Positions 39,444 through 41,626 of a DNA stretch of 41,626 nucleotides are shown here, piece by piece; position 1 is the first letter of the stretch; every line of letters starts with the position of its first letter. The notes under the pieces were generated by a model. That model was given only the letters and a program-made list of their open reading frames with translations. It ran no database searches and had not been told where the DNA came from. The DNA is from Chara braunii (taxonomy: Eukaryota > Streptophyta > Charophyceae > Charales > Characeae): contig BFEA01000036.1 in NCBI GenBank assembly GCA_003427395.1, positions 1,705,339-1,746,964 on the forward strand, in the 5' to 3' direction. The translations under genes and the position numbers were made by a program.

Positions 39444-39563
39444 CTACCTTTCTCACATATGGGGCCGCGGGCACCATTGATGAAAATTCTTGACGGCAGC
39501 CTGGCGGCGATTTTCCCGGAGTAGGCTACAGGATGCTACGTGGCCCAACACTGTGAAAGGTAG
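39444..39563. mobile_element. MITE-like element, 120 bp, imperfect ends
   Basis: CTACCTTTCTCACATATGGG at the left and a GGCCCAACACTGTGAAAGGT then AG at the right pair over about 24 bp with several mismatches and a small indel. No second copy seen. Confidence 0.45.
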
Positions 39564-39914
39564 CCGTGAATTTTAAAAAAGCAAAAAAAAAAAACTTTGT
39601 GGCAGTGATAGCACCAGTGGTTTCGAAAGACGGCCTGCCTGGGTTTAGGAGGTACTGGCGTGCCTGCCTGGGTTTAATACACCAATGATGGAAAAACTGT
39701 CAGGGTGCCACAGAAAGACCTCACCCATCGGCGGTCTATGCATGTCCATGAATTGTTTCAGTGACCAACCCCCAGTTAATCGAGCACAGTCCGCTGGGGC
39801 AGGTTTGTAAGACCATGGTTGTTGTTGTGCTCATGCTGGCTGCCCTGTGTGTCCTTCTGCGTCGTAAGCGGGGGTGAAGCCCGTGGTGGTAGCCTTGTCC
39901 GAAGTGACAACATC
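39564..39914. other. Upstream region of the trihelix gene
   Basis: GCCTGCCTGGGTTTA occurs twice (about 39640 and 39662). The open frame extends up to an ATG at 39819, but its extra 32 residues are Cys-rich and hydrophobic, unlike the rest of the protein, so I prefer the ATG at 39915. Confidence 0.4.
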
Positions 39915-41045
39915 ATGGATGGCCGCGGATGGGCGTCGGACACACCCGTGTCGGGAGGGCAAGGAAGCCGGTTTCCGAGGCACATGGGGAACGAGAACCT
40001 CGGTTTCGAAGCCGAGCTCTCCATGGGACTGTCTTCTATGACGTCGGACTCTGAGAACTGGATTCGTCCTCGCCAGCAGACATCCATGCACAGTCGCTTC
40101 CCGGGCACGTACACATCCGGCATGGACGGCTCGACTAGAGTTGTCACAGACCCAGCTCAACGTGCTCATCCTTTAGCTTCGCCAGCGGTGGGTGGAGCTG
40201 CATGTGCTCCCGTTCACACAACGCAGATCCAGGGCGGTCCTCGTCCTCAAGCCTTCCAAGGCGCCTCCTTTATGCCTCCCCCGGCTCCCGCGTGTATGCT
40301 GCCGCCTTCGGTCGACCGCTTACGGACCGCCGCTGTGGAGAGGGCGTGGTCGAATGTCCGCAATGTTGGGGGTGGTGTCGTCGAAGATGTGGGAGGGGTG
40401 CGGCAGGTCGTCAATGCGCCCCCTTCACCTATGGATCAAGGTGAAAGGGACGACCGACGCAGGGGTGAGGAAGCACGTCCGGCGGTAGCGGATGTTCATG
40501 TAGGACAACAAGGCTCGTCAGGCGGGAATGGCAACCGCGGTGGACGTGTGGCGGAGAGTGGCAGTGACGTGGACACAGGTGACGACAATGCACGGGTGGA
40601 TGGAGGCGGTGCACCTGCGAAGAGGCGAACCAGGCCATGGCCGCTCGAGGAACGCCTCGATCTGGCGAGGTTCATGAAGGAAGATGATGCAATGATGACA
40701 ATGGCGTCTGGTCGACTGAAGCACGCCAGACGGTCGGTGAGGAACGAGTGGGTGTCAAGGAAGATGAGGGAGGCTGGGTGGATACGGTCTGCGGAGGACT
40801 GCAGGAAGAAGTGGTCTGAACTCATGGGCAAGATGAAGGACATCCTGCACAAGTGCAAAGCATCAGGGAAGCAGTCGTATTGGGACATGAGCGTCGAAGA
40901 CAAGAAGAAGGAGGGAATCCCGACGACGTTTGAGCAGCCGCTGTGGGAGGAGATGAAGTGGGCGCACAGAAAGCCATCTGTCACCTGTGACAACACCATG
41001 GCATCATCGAACTGCCAGGGTGATGAAAGCGGTGTTTCCTTCTGA
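39915..41045 (+). CDS. Trihelix / Myb-SANT-like DNA-binding protein (frame A)
   Basis: 376 codons from the ATG at 39915 to a TGA at 41043-41045. The N-terminal two thirds are low-complexity (Gly, Pro, Arg, Asp). The DNA-binding domain covers about residues 238-350: a basic KRRTRPW leads into helix 1 (PLEERLDLARFMKEDD), then VRNEWVSRKMREAGW, then SAEDCRKKWSELMGKMKDIL, so the three trihelix tryptophans are W242, W279 and W300. It ends with KQSYWDMSVEDKKKE and FEQPLWEEMKWA, a tail typical of Harbinger-associated Myb-like proteins. It may be a nuclear regulator, a transposon accessory protein or a host gene derived from one. No introns are evident. The frame closes early and similar sequence continues in another frame. 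Confidence 0.75.
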   Translation: MDGRGWASDTPVSGGQGSRFPRHMGNENLGFEAELSMGLSSMTSDSENWIRPRQQTSMHSRFPGTYTSGMDGSTRVVTDPAQRAHPLASPAVGGAACAPVHTTQIQGGPRPQAFQGASFMPPPAPACMLPPSVDRLRTAAVERAWSNVRNVGGGVVEDVGGVRQVVNAPPSPMDQGERDDRRRGEEARPAVADVHVGQQGSSGGNGNRGGRVAESGSDVDTGDDNARVDGGGAPAKRRTRPWPLEERLDLARFMKEDDAMMTMASGRLKHARRSVRNEWVSRKMREAGWIRSAEDCRKKWSELMGKMKDILHKCKASGKQSYWDMSVEDKKKEGIPTTFEQPLWEEMKWAHRKPSVTCDNTMASSNCQGDESGVSF

Positions 41046-41436
41046 TAAGGAAACACCGCTTGGCAATGGCTCTTCAGAAGGCGGGGGCCGGAGCAGTGCG
41101 ACCACCGAAGAAGACGACCGCTTGCGTAAGAAACGGCGTGGGGCGACGGGAAGAGAGCGTGTTGGTGACCGCCCGCCGGTGCTGACTGTGGAGAGGGCTC
41201 TGCTAGATTCCAGCATGGCGGTGAATGAAGGGACGGAGAAGGCGGCTGGCACTCTGGCCCGGGCGAGCACAAAGGGTGCGCAGCTGCTGGCGACCCAGGT
41301 CAGCGCTGTTGCCAGTGCCATAAAGGAAGGAAATGCAGTGCTGCAAATGTTGGTCGGCGTCATGGCTGACCGGCGGCGAAACGGTAACGGCAATCGGGAA
41401 GGAGAACATGGGGACAGCAGCCCCTCCACCTGGTGA
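41022..41436 (+). pseudogene. Trihelix protein C-terminal continuation in shifted frame
   Basis: Overlapping the end of frame A by 24 bp, the +1 frame stays open for 138 codons: MKAVFPSDKETPLGNGSSEG, a basic patch RLRKKRRG, then an Ala-rich helical segment (STKGAQLLATQVSAVASAIK) and the stop at 41434-41436. Such amphipathic tails follow the Myb domain in accessory proteins of this kind, so this is probably the true C-terminus displaced by a frameshift. A sequencing error, a pseudogene lesion or recoding would all look the same. Confidence 0.6.
41027..41061. repeat. Perfect 15-bp hairpin at the reading-frame break
   Basis: AAGCGGTGTTTCCTT (41027-41041) and its exact reverse complement (41047-41061) are separated by CTGAT. 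The frame-A stop codon (TGA, 41043-41045) lies entirely in the loop. Confidence 0.9.
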
Positions 41437-41626
41437 AACTCCAGTCGGTGACGACAACAGCGCATGTTGGGCGACGACAGTTGGAGAAGGATAGAAAAAG
41501 GGGGGGGGAGGGGGAAGTTGAACTAAACAAAAAAGGGAAAAAAAAATGGAAAAAAAAAAGATTGTGAAAGCAACAAGGGAACGGAGCGATGGAGGCACAC
41601 CATGACACGAACCGGGGGGGGGGGGG
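41437..41626. other. 3' flank with homopolymer tracts
   Basis: G- and A-rich tracts follow the trihelix stop, and the window ends in a run of 14 G (41613-41626), which could be an assembly edge. Confidence 0.6.

Noticed and set aside
40987-41045. Short intron joining the two trihelix frames
   Set aside because: No GT...AG pair of workable length lies between the end of frame A similarity and the start of the shifted frame.
40496-41272. 258-codon minus-strand ORF
   Set aside because: Antisense to the trihelix gene, whose forward frame has a recognisable three-tryptophan domain.

Overview
The window looks like nuclear DNA from a chlorophyll-making streptophyte with a large, repeat-rich genome, most likely a charophyte alga such as Chara. 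That name is inference. What the sequence shows is an inserted plastid fragment carrying chlL (absent from angiosperm plastids), psbN, rpoC1 and trnM-CAU, plant-type retroelements, an intronless LEA-like gene, and a trihelix/Myb-like gene of the kind linked to PIF/Harbinger transposons. Only two loci look like real protein genes: a 521-residue LEA-like protein (15356-16921, minus) and a trihelix protein (39915-41045, plus, with a shifted continuation to 41436). Nearly everything else is decayed mobile DNA or simple repeat.

Layout. 0-4 kb: a U6 snRNA retropseudogene with a poly(A) tail, then a broken Ty3/gypsy gag-pol on the minus strand. 4.1-5.2 kb: a scrambled plastid insertion. 5.2-8 kb: a probable LTR-element leader and microsatellites. 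8.2-10.3 kb: a PIF/Harbinger transposase pseudogene (plus) with a convergent accessory-protein remnant (minus). 10.6-14.7 kb: tRNA-derived SINEs, several U6-derived pieces, a MITE, tandem repeats and a 150-N assembly gap. 15.3-17.1 kb: the LEA-like gene with a candidate TATA box. 17.7-20.2 kb: tandem duplications, two more U6 pieces and two SINEs. 21-26 kb: microsatellites, a cluster of three MITEs with tRNA-like sequences, and duplicated units ending in (CAT)n. 26.9-27.3 kb and 34.1-35.9 kb: two non-LTR retrotransposon (LINE) 3' ends, on opposite strands, both with the C-x2-C ... H-x4-C motif of the zf-RVT domain. 28.2-29.2 kb: an AT-rich block with a repeated motif. 29.3-31.8 kb: unassigned ORFs and a possible exon. 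36.6-39.6 kb: two inverted-repeat elements and a tRNA-like pseudogene. 39.9-41.4 kb: the trihelix gene.

A common thread is LINE-type retroposition. Poly(A)-tailed LINE ends, six tRNA-derived SINE copies, at least six U6-derived sequences (one as a chain of A-tailed modules), and a 23-nt poly(T) tract flanked by perfect 10-bp direct repeats with no body all fit one target-primed reverse transcription machinery acting on many RNAs. I saw no defence island, CRISPR array, operon or other organised gene system. All identifications come from reading the sequence; no database search was possible.
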